Positions 1-14,646 of a DNA stretch of 64,000 nt are shown in pieces. Below the pieces are notes generated by a model. That model saw nothing but the letters and a program-made list of their open reading frames with translations, was not told the origin of the DNA and did no database searches. Source of the DNA: Macquaria australasica (lineage: Eukaryota; Chordata; Actinopteri; Centrarchiformes; Percichthyidae). The stretch lies in contig SEMN01000613.1 in NCBI GenBank assembly GCA_005408345.1, positions 124,001 through 188,000 of the forward strand, given 5' to 3'. The translations under genes and the position numbers were made by a program. Every line of letters starts with the position of its first letter. The stretch's first letter is position 1.

Positions 1-1223
1 TTAACAAGATAAAAAACAAATAAAGAAACATAAAAATGCAGGAAGGCAATTAAAGTGGGCAAAGCAATTCTGGAGACAGAGTAGGCTAATTCAGATCCCA
101 GTCTTTAACTCTTCATAGAAACAGAAGCACAAATGACCTGCAGGTAGAAAAACTACTGGCTGACATCTGGACAGTTTACTGCGAGTTACAGATGACTGAA
201 GTCCAACTTGACTTTGTGAAACTTTACCAGAATCCAATGTGCTACAAAGTTTAGAGGCTTCGTGTGATCCGGTGTCTCTATTCAGTCAGGAAACGTGTCC
301 TCAGTCAGGTGCGTATCAATGTGAGCCAGTGTGTGTTATACCAGGTTGTAGGGAGGGTGCAGGACTGAGGGAGGCAACACAAACTAGTTAAGGTGGGCAC
401 TCTGCAAGGTTTATGGCACAAATAACAGCACTGAGAAGCAGGTGCATAGAGGGGCCAAAGCTGAACCAATGACATTGCCTTGTGTTGTGAAGTCGGGGTG
501 AAAACCATCTGCCAACCTCTGGAGGGAGTTAGCAAAGGACACTTCACTAAAATATTCTCCCCGTCTCCACTATGAGCATCACTGGACAACCAGTAGACCA
601 AAACTCGGGTTGTGATCGGTGAATTAGAATTCAAACAGAGGCGGGATTTCTGGAATAAGTTCACATACTCCCAAGGTTCATGAAACAGTCGTATGAAGCT
701 GAAACACGTTGGTCTCACAATAAAGTTGTTCTTAATACTGCAAGTGCTGCTGGAGTTTTGACCCCTAAAGACTATTTCTCTTCTCTGTTCACCTTGTAAG
801 GAGGTGAAATTGTGCCAGAAATCCCACTTTAATGAAGCACAATTCAGAGTACATGAACTGGCCACAATCTGTGTCTTTCTTATGAGCAATGCCCTTGGTT
901 GGATTGAAAATGAAGCCAGTTGAGAGTGACGGTGATATGTTTGCACAGACAGTAAGGAGAATCTGCAGACTAATGTATTACTGAGGGGGGGATATATGAG
1001 GAGAGCTCTTGCTGAATGCAAAACAGGACGATTACATCTGGTAAAGTCCATGTATGATGGAACCACGTAAAACACTGGGTGTCAGTAACTGCAGTAGTCG
1101 TTAGTCATTGCTTTGTTTTTGCATTGGAACACACAGACTCTTATTAGTCCGTACACACATGCAAATACACATTTATCCCTGGATTCGCTCCCTTAGCTGA
1201 GACTTTCCAAAATCATAATCTGT

Positions 1224-1257
<34 letters not shown>

Positions 1258-1292
1258 CTTTCTCTCTAACACAGACAAAAACAGAGCAGTCA
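1..1292 (-). other. 3' UTR and downstream flank of atg2a
   Basis: This stretch follows the atg2a stop codon on the minus strand. A possible poly(A) hexamer variant ATTAAA on the minus strand lies at 828-833, but no strong AATAAA was singled out. A 256-codon open frame (1075-305, minus) falls here; its translation has no domain I recognise, so I treat it as untranslated sequence. A CA microsatellite sits at 1226-1255. No other gene is seen. Confidence 0.5.
1226..1255. repeat. (CA)15 microsatellite
   Basis: Uninterrupted CA dinucleotide repeat about 40 bp downstream of the atg2a stop codon, in its 3' UTR. Confidence 0.95.
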
Positions 1293-4200
1293 TCATTCTT
1301 GGCCATCCTCTGTGCGCCACTTCAGGAAATCCTCCTTCCGGGCGTCTGGTTTGATCTGGTTCCGCATGCCACCGAGCAGATTGGAGGTGGCTTCAGAGGC
1401 CACTATTAAGGGTCGGACAACGGTGGGTGGGATCTGCCGCAGGACGCCGCCCACAGCACCGGGCAGGCCCTTCTGTTCGTGGCCGCGGGACGCTACATCG
1501 CACAAGGTCTGAGCCGTGTCAATCACTCCCTGGAGAGCAGAGAGAGAGAGAGTCCAAAGAGAAATTAGTCAAAATATTGTGAGAAAGTGAGTGAGCTGAA
1601 AGATGAGCTCATGTGACCGCTTATTTTTGGATTCTCTGTCCTATAGAAGGGTCCACGATCAGTTTTGAGAGGGTAAGTCTGGGGACGCACCTCTCTGACG
1701 GTGTCGTAGGCCTTGGCAACTCCTTCTCGGAGGTCTGCGGGCTGAGCAGCTCTGCGGGGCCGGCTGGAGGTGGCTCGGCCTTCTGTGATGGCGTACCGGT
1801 TCAGGGGGGGAGTTGGAGACAGGATGTCGTACACAGTCTCTGCTGTGGCCTGTAAGAGAAGCAGACAGACATCAACGATGGACTTATAGGCATCAAATAC
1901 CTGAGGCCCTGCTTATTCAGAAATCCTTCAACAACTCTACACTACCTGAAACAAATGTATGGTCCAAATGTAGCTCCTGTATAAGTTTAATTCACAGTCA
2001 TGACCTGCACTGGAAATCCTTTGGTACCTGTATGGCCTGCACCAGCCTGTTGCTGAGCTCCAGAGCAGCTGATGCTGTGGAGGTGCCGAAAGACGCCGCC
2101 CCTCTCTGGAGACCTCGAATAATGCGTCCATCCTTCCTGTACTGCTCTATGGGCAACCAGAACAGATCCCTCACTCCGTGGACTGGAGAAGAACACGGAG
2201 ATGGAAAGAGGGGAAAAGGGAATGAACCAAGAGATGTAACAGGATAAAGAACATGCAAATGTTAAGATGACACTGTGTACAACAGAGACGAGCAGTATCA
2301 ACTCACACAGCTGGACAACCGAGTGCATGGGGCCGACACCTCCCAGAATGCCCGGCAGCTGATTCTTCCTGATGTCAGTCAGCCACTCTGTGACGGCGTA
2401 CTGGATCACTTTGTCTACACCCAGGAGACTGGAAAGTGTTGCAGAAGAAAGATTTAGAAACTGAAAACTGGTTAAACATGGTGATCTAGTCTAAAAAAGT
2501 CACAAACCACTGAACAGATTTGGGACTTTCTCACATGACAGAAATGAATCTCAAGCAGCCAATGAGATGTCTGTGTTGGTGTGGAGGTGTGTGTTTGTAC
2601 CCATGTCTGCAGCAGAGCCTCTTCAGCTTCAACTCAGAACAGTTTAACTGGGCCAGACCGATCAGAATCCCTGCAAACGTCCCCTGTGAAACACAGAGCA
2701 GGAGCGTGAAAATACAGTCAGCCTGGACAATTCCTGATCAGATACACAGGAATCCTACAGATTTCTTTATTATAAGCGTTTGGTCAGGCTGAGTAACGGA
2801 TGAGCTGTTTGAGTTATCTCTCACCTGTTCAATGACGACATGTTTGCCATGATAGTCCAGCCAGATAGGCACTTCAGAGGTGAAACGAAACTCCCTGAAA
2901 AGGACAGAGGGAAGGAATAGAGACGTTACCAATCAATAATTTAAACATTTATTCACCTTAGACTAGTTGAACTTACTCTTCTTTTAGCAATGTTCTGCTT
3001 TCTTACGGTTTAGGCCACGGTGGCTAAGTTTTGACACATTTGATCTTGTTGTGTCTTCACAACACAGAAAAACCTCTTTTCTCTTTTGATCGCACCTCCC
3101 TTGATGCCTCCTGGTGAATTAATGTTTTACATACCGGAAGTAGATTGGCTGGTCGGAGGAGGAGGTGGAGCCGGCAGAGGAGGAGCTCTGCTCGCTGTAG
3201 GTAGTTTCAACAGAAGCAGTGAGGTCAGGTCCCAGACCAGCAGCTGACTCCGCCTCCTCAGACCCCTTCTGGGAGGGGTCTGCCTTCACTGAAAATAAAT
3301 GGAGAGAAAAATAGAAAAATATTCACCAGTGTCTTAAAATGAATATAGAATCAAATGTTAGTCATGCTCAAAATTAGCTTAAGTAATCATTTAAACATGT
3401 TCTGCAGCCAGTGAAAATGAATCATGCCATAGTGATGATATGCAGTACCTATAATGTTTAACTCTACAAAAGAGGAGTTTAGCAAATGAGAGAAGTCTGC
3501 ATGAACGACCTTGTTTAAAATCTTAATATTTATGTCTTGGAGAAAAGCCCTTAACATTAAGTATGAAAGACAACTGATAAAAACATAGCTCACCTTCAGC
3601 TGCAGGGTCCACAGGCAGGTAAGGGTTAACAAAGGAAGCTAGATTGCTGAAAAAGTCCTTCAGGAAAAACAGTGCGTCCTGGAGAGGAGACAGAGAAAAG
3701 AGGCTGGTTAGATGTGGAGAGTTTACAGGAGCAGCCCAAACTACTGGTCCCTGTCAGAATGAACGGTACCAAACGATCAGTATGCTAAAAAGATATTTCT
3801 GTGATAGATATGTGCAATGGCTCATTTTGTAAAGTAATCTGCTTGAAACTGCCATCTCCAATCTCCAGTCTGATACAGTTCTAGCACTGGTATGAATGGT
3901 CATTTCTGATTACCACTTTAATAGAGAGATATTTGCTTCTCCGAGGGCTGAAGCATTCACAGAACAGCTTTGTATAAAACTAAAAACAGAGAACTAGAGT
4001 CACTTACTTCATTTTCTACAGAGTTTCACTACAGATCTAAAGGCTCTACTCAGCTAGTGTAATCCAGTCTCAGTCAGAGTACAGGACACCCAAAAGTGGC
4101 TGTTAGTATTCAGTGAGTTACCTGGTCGATGTTAAGTCGTAGCGGCAGCAGGCTGACCCGGAGACAGCACTCTGGACCACCAAGGCCAGACTCTGGACAC

Positions 4201-7200
4201 ACCTGCAGGGCCTTCACTGTCAGCTACAAAAAGAAAACACACAGTCAATATCATTTACACAACCAACATGATCAATATTTTGTCTTTTATCAAGTCCTCC
4301 TGATATAAAAGAACAAACCCTCTCCACCTAATTCTTCAAGCCTCCCTAAACAAGAATGCTCTAATCTGTATCAAAGCTCTGCCAAATAGTCATTACAAAT
4401 GAAAACCCCTCCAACATCAGTCATTTCAGTAGTTTATAAATCAAAGACTCCCTCTGTCTGTCCCTCTCCTCCTCCTCTTCCTCCCTCACCGCCTCTCTGC
4501 TGTCTCACCATGTTGGAGTGGGCTCGGCGGGGCATGCTCTCACTGGTGTGGAGGTAGAGGAATTTGTTGATTTGTGAGGAGGCCAGTCGGTCTCGAACCT
4601 CCAGCTCCTGGACGATGAACACCTGCCTGGAGAGGGGCTGCTCGCCACCGGGACCAACCCCGACCGCAGCTGCCAGCTCCCCATCCTGCCCCGCTACTGC
4701 CACTGGGTAGGACTCATGCTGGAAGGACACCTGGAGGACAAAACAGGAGTAATGTGTTGAAAAAGATGGTGTTTAAATGTGTCTCGCTAGATGTGCAAAA
4801 GTTTGGGGGGTACTGGAAATACCCTTATTCGCTTCCTTGCCAAGAGTTAAAAGATCAATACCACTCACGTATCTGTATGATATAAAGGTGGAGCCAGCAG
4901 CTGGTTAGTTTAGCTCAGCATAAAGACTGGAAGCAGGGGGAAACAGCAAGCCTGGCTTTGTTCAAAGGTAACAAAATCTGCCTATGAGAGTGGTATCGAT
5001 CTTTTCAACAAGAAAGCGAATAAGAGTATTTCCCAAAGTGTTTACAGCTGAGGTGAAACATTTCTTCTGGACCAGGGCAAAAAAACCCAACAAAACTTAA
5101 AATCAAGATAAAAAAATAAGAAATGCATGGGTGCATACATTTAAGAGTTAAATACACAAATGCTTAAATTTAGGAAGTTCAGAAATCTATATTATGATAA
5201 ACTAACTGATGACCACTTCTAGTCTCAGGTTACACACAGACTGAATATATACCTTGGTGAACTGGATCTCCATCAGCAGTGTGTGCTGACGCCCGCTGCC
5301 TCCAGCCCAGCGCCATGAGTTCTGTGGACGAGAGGAAGTGACGGAGCGAGACGGAGACCCACGAACACCAGCAGAGACTGAACGACCTCTGTAGAGAGAG
5401 GAGGACGCAGATTCATCAGTCAAAGGACAGGAGAAAACTGAACAACACACACAGGTGAACAATTATCATGACCTGACGTATATTGTATGAGAAACTACAT
5501 TTCTGTTGAGAACCTTCTTGTGGCCCTGTGTGTGTGTGTGTGTGTGTGTGTTACCTATTGGCGTGCTGGGCATGTATGGACATGAGCTTGCCACCAAAGT
5601 CCTTGCCCCCGTAGAGATGCCAGACCACAGAGATCTCCCGCAGCACCACTCTGCTCTGGGGCACCGGGAAGCGGCTGGGGGCTCGGAGCAGGTCTGAGCT
5701 GCCTCGAGGCCTGGAGAAGTGACTGTCCTTCACCCTGATGGGCCCCGGGGACAGCACCGTCACCACAGGCTCCCCATCCTTGGGCTGTAACAAATCCCAT
5801 GTGTGGACATTTTGCGAGTAAGCATACAGATTAATTCGGAGTCGTGCTATCAGGGAAAGTGAGCTAACGGGGAAGAAAAAAAGAAAGAGGACCATAAAAG
5901 CGAGGAGAGAGACTCACAGGAATGCCCATGCCAGGAGCCTCCAAGATGCAAAAGTCGTCATTGTCGGTGGAGCCCTCGGAGCCATCCTCTGACATCATAT
6001 CTGCCCGAGCCTCCGTTGCTGTGGCAACCAGTCCGTCAAGCTCAGAGTCGTCGCCCTGCAGGACGGAGGGGGTGCGCTTCGAAGCTTCACCAGGGAACAG
6101 GTAGACTGAGACAGGCGAGCCTTTCGGCATGGAGGGTGAACCTGGAGAAACGCGGAGAAGAATCAACAACAACACGAAAAGATCTAGACAAGCTGGTGCT
6201 GTAAACACCCCCACCCCACAGCACCTACAGACATATATAACACCACTTTTCTTTCATCAGATTTTATTGTTGTGTTAGAGAAATCTGGGAAACAAGGGGC
6301 TGAGTTTCATGTTTTTTTTTTCCTTCCCAAAAGGCAAATATCTATCACTGGAAACCAATTTAAATGAATCCACCCACAGTCCTCTTCCTTTACACACAGA
6401 AACTTAGCTCATTGCAGAACTTTAATGAACCATGTCCTGTTGGGATGTTCAGATGTGTAAACTCTGCAGTACCTGGATCTGAACTCTCTTCTCGGAGGCT
6501 CTTATCTGTGTCAATTAAGGCATCCGCCAGGTCATACTGGTTGATCTCAGCGGTTTCAGCCGGAGGGCAGAGCAGCACAGATGCAGGGCTTTCTGACAGC
6601 TAACAAGACAGAATATTACACAGACATTAGACAATTTTATGGCATCGTTTTACCACTTTGCAACATTTGTGGAACCATTCTGTTCACGTCAGCAATTTTG
6701 CAACATCATTGCATTCATTCACTACTTTTGTGTAAGAAATTCTATGTAGAAGAATATATACTCAATATCAAACAATATTCTTTTCTTGGCTGCTTGTAAT
6801 TTGTGTCTAGCAGGTTACTCTGGGTAAGTGGTACAACTACATGCATAAAATCTGAGTTAAAATAATGTATTAATTGCCTGAAACTCTTTCACTTATTACA
6901 CGTAATACTTAACTTTTTGGGCTCTAAAACCCTCTGAAACAAATTTGTTAATATAAATAAAATTTACTTGAGGTGCTTCACTAGTACCAAACCATTACTT
7001 AATTCTTATTAACTCATTATTTTAATTCTCCACTGGTACTAAAAACACAGGCCTTACTGGTAATTTCTGGCCAGCGATTTCGGTGGGTGAGGCGTGTCGC
7101 GGCGGGGGGTGCAGGTCACCCTGGGAGACCAGGTACTGCAGCAGATTGACCAGGGCAGCGCAGGAATCAGCACAGGTATGAAGGTGAACCACATTGTTGG

Positions 7201-10200
7201 AGCAACGGAGCTCAAAGAGAGGCTGAGACTGGAGAACAAAGAGGACACAGAGGAAGCATATTATATAAATGAATAACAGGAGAATCAATAAAGGTGGTGA
7301 CAGAGACGAGGGAGGATGGGAGAAGAGGAAATACACGGAAGTATGTAGGGAGAGAGGGAAATGACAAAACAAATCAATCAAAACCTTATACTACAGTGTC
7401 TCCCCTTCAGAAGCAGTAATGCTGTTGAGGAACTTGTTACTTATACACTTCAGTCTGCCAACACATTGATGAAACACTGACAAGCTTTTCTCAAAACCTG
7501 AGGAAATTATGCATCTGATACCTGCATTCATTTTCAAAATTACAATGAGTGGTCCAAGTAAAATGTCACAACTACAGAAAAACAGCAGTCTGGTGGAAAG
7601 ATGAAGTTTTTTGCTGATTTTCCACCAATTTAAATTGATTGAAAAGTATTTTTTACCCAACCTCAATAGCCAACAGCTAAAGCTGCAACTATTCTTACTG
7701 ACAGCCATACAAATTGGTGACTGCTCTGTACAACCAATATAAGGCGCTACAAATATCAAACTATGAAATAAGCTTAAAACAGTCCGACTATTGCTGTCTG
7801 GTGCTGATCTGTTGAGTGAAATGAGGAATTTTAAAACTTTAAAATTTAAGAATATCAGCGAGATAAAGAACCAATGCTGTGTTTCATCAGTGGTACATAA
7901 ACCTTTTGTGTTATTTACATCAGATAAATAATATCTATTTATAAAAGTGTAAATACAGCCATTATAGTGTGAACAAGAACATGCATTGGAGGAGTGTATA
8001 GACACAAATGTAAAAAATGATAAAACAAAAAATAAATAAAGACTAAAAACTAAATAATAAAAAGGTAAAAAATAAAAACACACCTGGATCGAGCAAATGC
8101 TTCAAAGAAAGACTAGACAATGCAAACGGACATACAAAACATCATTGCACTGTTACATAACAGACTTTAAACCGACCTCTCTCTCATATTTGTTCAGCTT
8201 GTTACTGACTGGCTATAAGGACAGCTGCATCATTGTTGAGGGACGGCATGTTTACTGTCGCCTTGTTAGCTTTGGTTCCAAATGAAAGGTGATCCTCATC
8301 TTAAACTGCTGTCTGAAGCTATTATTACAGCGAAGCTTCATTATGGGGGCCCCTGCTCGTGAGTGGTTTTTGAAGGAAATTGAACAAAATTACAATGTTT
8401 TGTTTACAATCACATTTTCTCTGGCAGGGCTGGTCATTCCTATGCTGCAGTGCTGCTGAGTGAATGTGAAGGAAACACAGGTATGTAAACAGATGGCGAG
8501 CACTCACCAGCTTCCCCGTATCGCTGCCTTTCCATGTGGTGATGGCCAGCTCCAGCAGGTCGATGTCCAGAACACACACATAGTCTGTGTGACACAAAGA
8601 CACGTGGTGGTTTTTATTAGAGTGCAACTCTTTTTGACACCGATTCTTGTTTACGTCACTAATATTGACGATTCTATTGGCCCTGAAATAAGACGTCCCT
8701 GATTGTAAGATGACCACCTTTTCCTTTTCCTGTCAAAATACAAAACGCTTTGATTAATTATTTGATTAATAATTAAAGTAGCAGACGCCATGTTTAACAT
8801 CTTTTAAAGTCAAGTGTCCTTTCTAATTTCCATTTTATTATTTCAAAGAGAATCAGCATTAACTAGGAGATGCAGTTGTTCTGTTGTTAACTTTCAACTT
8901 AATACCAGCTCTGATATCAATCACAATAGTCCTGTTGGGAAGGTTTCCCTGGTCCAAGGATTAGGTGTGTGTAAACGCAGCTAACAAATGTTCTTTCATC
9001 CCGTTTATCATTCACATCCTAACACGCTAGTCCACGAAAGGGTGTGAGGATGATTTTGTTTTTGTGCTCCTCATCATCACAGACGATTTGGTCTCCCGTC
9101 CGAGATGTTGGGAGACACTTCTTGACTCGTTTTCTCTCGTCAGGAATTGATTTCTTCAGTGGCAAAACATGTTACACGAACAGAGTGAAGCTCCTCTAAG
9201 TTACGCTGGACTTCCTAAATACTTTTAGTCCTGAACAACTCTAACTGACACACTATAAACGGACATGAAGAAACTTGCTAGCCTAAGGCTACAAACAACC
9301 AAATGCAGCGCAACTTAAGCAACAGCCTCCCTCTAAGAGAACATCTGCTGATGACAGAGAAACAGTATTTTCTACAACTACTCTGTAAGTGTTCACAGTA
9401 CACAGTACACACACACGTGTCATGTGTTTTACCTCTCCTCAAGTCCACGGTGTCAGTCTCACATTTGTCAGAGAGGTAGAGAGCAGAGTCATCCAGGATG
9501 AATCTGACCACAACAAAACAAAAATAACTTAACACAAAGATCTGACACACTGCGAGTCACCAGTGATACAAACTGACAGTTACATTTCAAACTATTTACT
9601 GTGCTGATTATCATATTCTCACAAATGTCATATTGTGATTTTGGTGGAAATGTTTTATTTAATGGACAATCTTTATGTTTAGTGGTGAACGGTACCTGAG
9701 GTGGAAGGTGGCAGTGTCTACAATGATATTACTGGACAGAGAGAAGGACTCTGCAGTGAACAACACTCGCAGTGGCAGATACAGAGGTCTGGCAAACAGA
9801 AAAGCAGAAGATGAGGGTGAAAAAGAGGAGAAAGGTATAATGTACACTCCCCACTTTTTTTTTTAGGTATATACCTGTAGTCGACGGCACAGGTAGCGAG
9901 GTGTGTGTGGAGGACAGTGATGACGGCAGGTGCTGTGTATCCCAGGATGGGATCGTCAATGACATCCAGGAAGTCAACCAGCTGTAACAAACGAACACAG
10001 ACTCAGCAGGCAGGCAGAACAGCAAATGACAAACATTTTAAATTCGTCCTCCTAATTTGATTTCAGAGTGGAGTGCGGTTTGTATTTTTCCGCAAAACCC
10101 GAATGGTTTATAACTGGAAAATAAAACAGAACAAATGACAATTGCTGCATTAATAACAGCTGCATGTCTATTTGGTTATGCAATTTGTCGTATTAAATCA

Positions 10201-13200
10201 TACTTTACTAGCTACAATATAATAGAATATACTTATTATTTCTGGGAGCAAGAAAGGGAAAGAAGTTGTTGTGATTTAGTACTGATGGGACCTGTGAGGG
10301 ACAGCAGGCTGATGTTAACAGCTACCAGCACTAACGGTATAACGTTCCTGGTCAAGTCATCTGTGTCCAACTCTCTGGATTTTTCTTAAATGTATTCTAT
10401 TTTCTGGATGGAAAGCTTCTCAGACACTCTTTGTCTATAATATTTAATATAATATAATTATAATCAGTCTGTAATATCCAAAACATTTCAGTTATTTTGT
10501 CATTAACTGTAATTTACCTTATTTGGTGTATCCACTTTCTCTAAACCTGCCACATCTACGTCAGTGATTTACAACAACAGTTCCCAAATCAACTTCAACT
10601 CGCCTGAATGATGCAGCTGCAGGTAATACAGAGTTTATGTAGCTGGAGAAAATGCTTGAATATCAAACAGCAAAAGGACGATGAAGAGTGAGATTTTCTA
10701 GTTTAGCAAAAGCAACAGCTGCACACCATATTCAGAAAATACAGTGGACTACTCCACTGCACTCTGGTCCGCTGCAAGAGAAACTGGAATCTCACTCTCT
10801 TGTACTCCACATTCATACATTTCTATTTCTGTGTGAATGAGGAATGTCAAAAATGTTGGTCTAGAGAGAGAAGAAGCCATTTACTGACTCTGAGAGACTG
10901 ACACCAAAAACTTATCTCTAAGAGAACAGAACATTGTTCTGCTGTTTCCCTTTACATTTTTTCATTTCATTAAACAAATAAGCATTAAATAAGAAAAATG
11001 CCTAGAAATTAAATAATAAATATAACTAGAAACGCACGGTACATTGCCAGTAACTGTTTGAGTTAAAGTGCAGTGTTCTAGGAGGAATTTATTTTTCCTT
11101 TCATTGAGAGACAAGAAGATACTGAGAAGAATCCATTATCTGTAAGAAGACTTGTTTCCTTGTATTGCTTCGCACCTGCTCATGCCAGCTGTGATTAGTC
11201 TGCGTCATGTAATGTCGCATGGTGGCACCTTGAAGTCGAAGGGCGACTAGGAACTCCTGCAAGGAGAAACGGAAACAAACATTGCTTAATTTCAAACTTG
11301 CACCAGCTGCAAAATCAGGTGTTTGAGGAGGACGTACCTTGACACTCCTCTGTGGGTCCAATGTGACTTTGATGGCTGTGGACAACATCTGAAGCTCCCC
11401 CTCCCTGCCGCTCACGCTGCTCACACCCACCTCTGTGGGGTAGATGGTAAGGTCCAAGTGCTTTGGGGGAGTGAAGTTGGGCATCTCCAACCGCTGTGGG
11501 ATGGGGGTGTCTTTCACCACCGCTGTAGTGTGTAGGGGGGGAAATGTGCTTGATGACCCAGAACATACATTAACATTTTCTACTTAGCATTAAAGAGGAA
11601 AATATGTATCATGTTGCAATTAAATGTTTGCAAACAACATGCCAATGTGCACCTCGATGGTAGAGCTCCACTCGTCTGCTCTCCAGACACAGGAAATTGA
11701 GATTGGGGTCGTTCTGGTGCTGCGCCACACTGAATATTTTCCCCCCGTCCAGGTCGAGCACGATTTCCCCATGACTCTGGTCCTCCTGAATCAATTAGAT
11801 GAAATGGAAATGGTTAAGAAACACAAAAAAGACATATTGTGTTGTATTCAACTTAACTTAACAAGGCTCAACTTCAGTTTTAATAGTTAGATCTCACTCT
11901 GAGGATTATGAAGCACAGTGTCCTGGTTGTTTTTACACAAAGCATGAATTGTTATTCACAGGTGACAGGTATGTTTCAGTATTTCAAGCAATCTTTTCAG
12001 AAGTTAAGATCATTAAGCAGTAGGAGCATTAACACAAAAACATTTTATTAGATATTTTTATCACAAACTCGTCACGCATTAGGCGGCCACCCCCTCCGAC
12101 AACTTGTTAAAAATAGGGCAGACAGCATAAAAAATAACTTATTTCTTATAATTAATACAATAGACACATGAAAGCATATTAATAAAAATGTTAAATATTC
12201 TCTTTTAGAAACTAAAAACAGGAATTAGCACGTAAATAAGTGATTTGTGCGTCAGAATTATTTTCATGGCTGCAGGGAGGAAAATAGGCAACATGCTGGA
12301 GAGGAGGGGAAACTATTGAGCTATTCATTTATCGACTAATTAATTGCAACTTGCTGTAACTGAATGTGTGCATTAGGTTCATGGAGGCGTAGCACGTATC
12401 CTGGTTATGTTATTAATAATTCATGACAGGTTGGAAGAGCTCCAAAAGGCAAAAATACGCTAAATACTGCATTTTTCAATATTTATGGGCCACCAAGTCA
12501 AGTCTCCTCAGCTTTTTACCATCAAGTCCCAAGTCAAGTTGAGTCTCACAGCAGACGAGTCCAAGTCAACTCGAGTCCGACTCAAGTCTACGTCTACAGC
12601 TCTGGATCAAGCCAAGTGCGCAGCCCTCGTCTCATTAAATTCGGTGCCTCACCTTCCTGTCTGTTCTGGCTTGGAGGCGACCTTTGCCGATAATCACAGT
12701 GAGGGAAAGGAGGCTGAGGTTGTGGGTGGGGCGAGGAGCTGACTGTTGAGTCTTTCCATCCGATTCACTGGCCATGTAGAACTGAGGCTCGTCCTCTTCT
12801 GAATCAGAGTCTGTGGCAGAGAGAGAGAGAAGACAGGGGAAAACATATTAATCTGTTTATTTTCATTCATTTGTATCCAAATACAATATAAAACCTGATT
12901 GATTAATAAAAGATGCTTTGGCAGGCTAGTTGCTATTATGTCTAATAGATCTACACGTTGTTTAAGTTTTTTCCATCTAAGCAGCCAAACTCACCCAGTC
13001 TAAAGGCCGACTTGCAGAGCTGGAACTCGTCGTGTTGATGGCGGCTGTGGTCGGGGCTGTGGGCCGAGGGGGGAGGAGGCTCCCACATCAACAGATCATT
13101 ATTGATCCTTTTGGACGAATAAAGGCATGTGTGAGGAAAAATAAATGTTACTTCTGATGCAGGATTTAAGACCGAGGACCCAAAAAAGAACAAAGCTGAG

Positions 13201-14586
13201 AGAGGAAGCTATTTCTAATATAAGTGATGACAGTTCTGAATGAGCAGCTCAACAAGGACACCAGCAATATGAACAGTCAAGAAAATATTTGATGTTTAAA
13301 GGCAGATAAAGTGCATCTTTTAACACCTGTTATGTGTTCATCAGTACAATAAAAACTTGTAAGGTGAAAAAGACCTAAATTCTTCGTATTTAAGACCAAA
13401 TATTTGGGGGGTTACATGGACAATGTTAGCTTGGAGGACAGTAATCACACTTGTGCTACTGTTGACATACCTGTTGTAGACGCTCTGGAAGGCCTGTTTG
13501 CTGGGCAGGAGGATGTAGGCCAGCGGCAAGCTGATGTCCACAGCACACTGACACTGAGCGACACACTGGGCCTGAAACTGACGCATCTCCTCTGGGTCGG
13601 CTGGAATCACCATCTAAAACGAGGAAGGAGGAGAGACGAGGAGGAACGAGTTAGGTCTGGAGTCTTGATGCGATGGCTGATAATTTGAGATGCGTTATTT
13701 TTTTGTGTCATCGCACCTCCTCAGTCTCAAACATGGTGCGGTTGGAGGAGAACGGAGAGCTGGTTTTGTCGTTGAGTTCACAGTGACTTTCAAAGAAGGC
13801 AGCCCCAAGGTCCATGATGAGGCCCAGGTTCATCCCATCTAGACCTGCTGCCGGGCCCTGAGCCTCACCTCCACGCACACGCACTGATATCCTGTTCACA
13901 GAAACAGTAAGTATGGAAGAACACATTATAATTATATCTTTTGTCTGATTTGATGAGCAAGAATGACTCAATTTAGACAGCAGAAATTCCAACTTTGTCT
14001 TGGAGAGCTTGATATCTAGCAGATTACAGCATGTTTTTGTGAATTATATATGTAATTATTTTCATGATCACCCCTGCTAACCTGGGCAGAGAATCACGGT
14101 TCTTCTTCACTCTGATACAGGGGAAAGAGCCGCCCTCCCAGCCCTCGTATGACCCTGGTGAGACACAACACACCAGTTCTCTGTCTGCATTTCACATTTT
14201 AAAGGTCTGCTTCAGCCATACATATACAAAAAAGTATAACCACATGTTAGAGTTGCTTTCAATGATGAATTGTGTTCTAAATATCGCCAGGGCAGGACTA
14301 CATGCAACAGCAAAGTCTATAGTCAGTCTTACATATCAAGTTTTTAGCAGACACATTTTGTATCTTTATAAAATGGCAGAAATTGTAAAATTTCCAATGT
14401 GTCCTTTATAATGTGGAACAAGCAACAACAAGCAACTTCCTCCATCGCTGTGAGTTAACAGCTAGTCATAAAAATGACTAATGGCACTGTATTAAAAAAA
14501 ACAAGGGGCTTTGCTACCTTTTCTAAAAATAAGATGCTACAGATGAAATGATGAAACAACTTGATATGTTCTCGGGATTAATAAAG

Positions 14587-14646
<60 letters not shown>

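Noticed and set aside
305..1075. 256-codon minus-strand open frame downstream of atg2a
   Set aside because: Not annotated as a gene: no recognisable domain, no splice or promoter support, and it lies in the 3' UTR. Kept as a low-interest finding.
7391..8083. 230-codon minus-strand open frame
   Set aside because: Lies in an AT-rich atg2a intron, gives a Phe/Leu/Ser-rich translation without domains, and the atg2a frame skips it.
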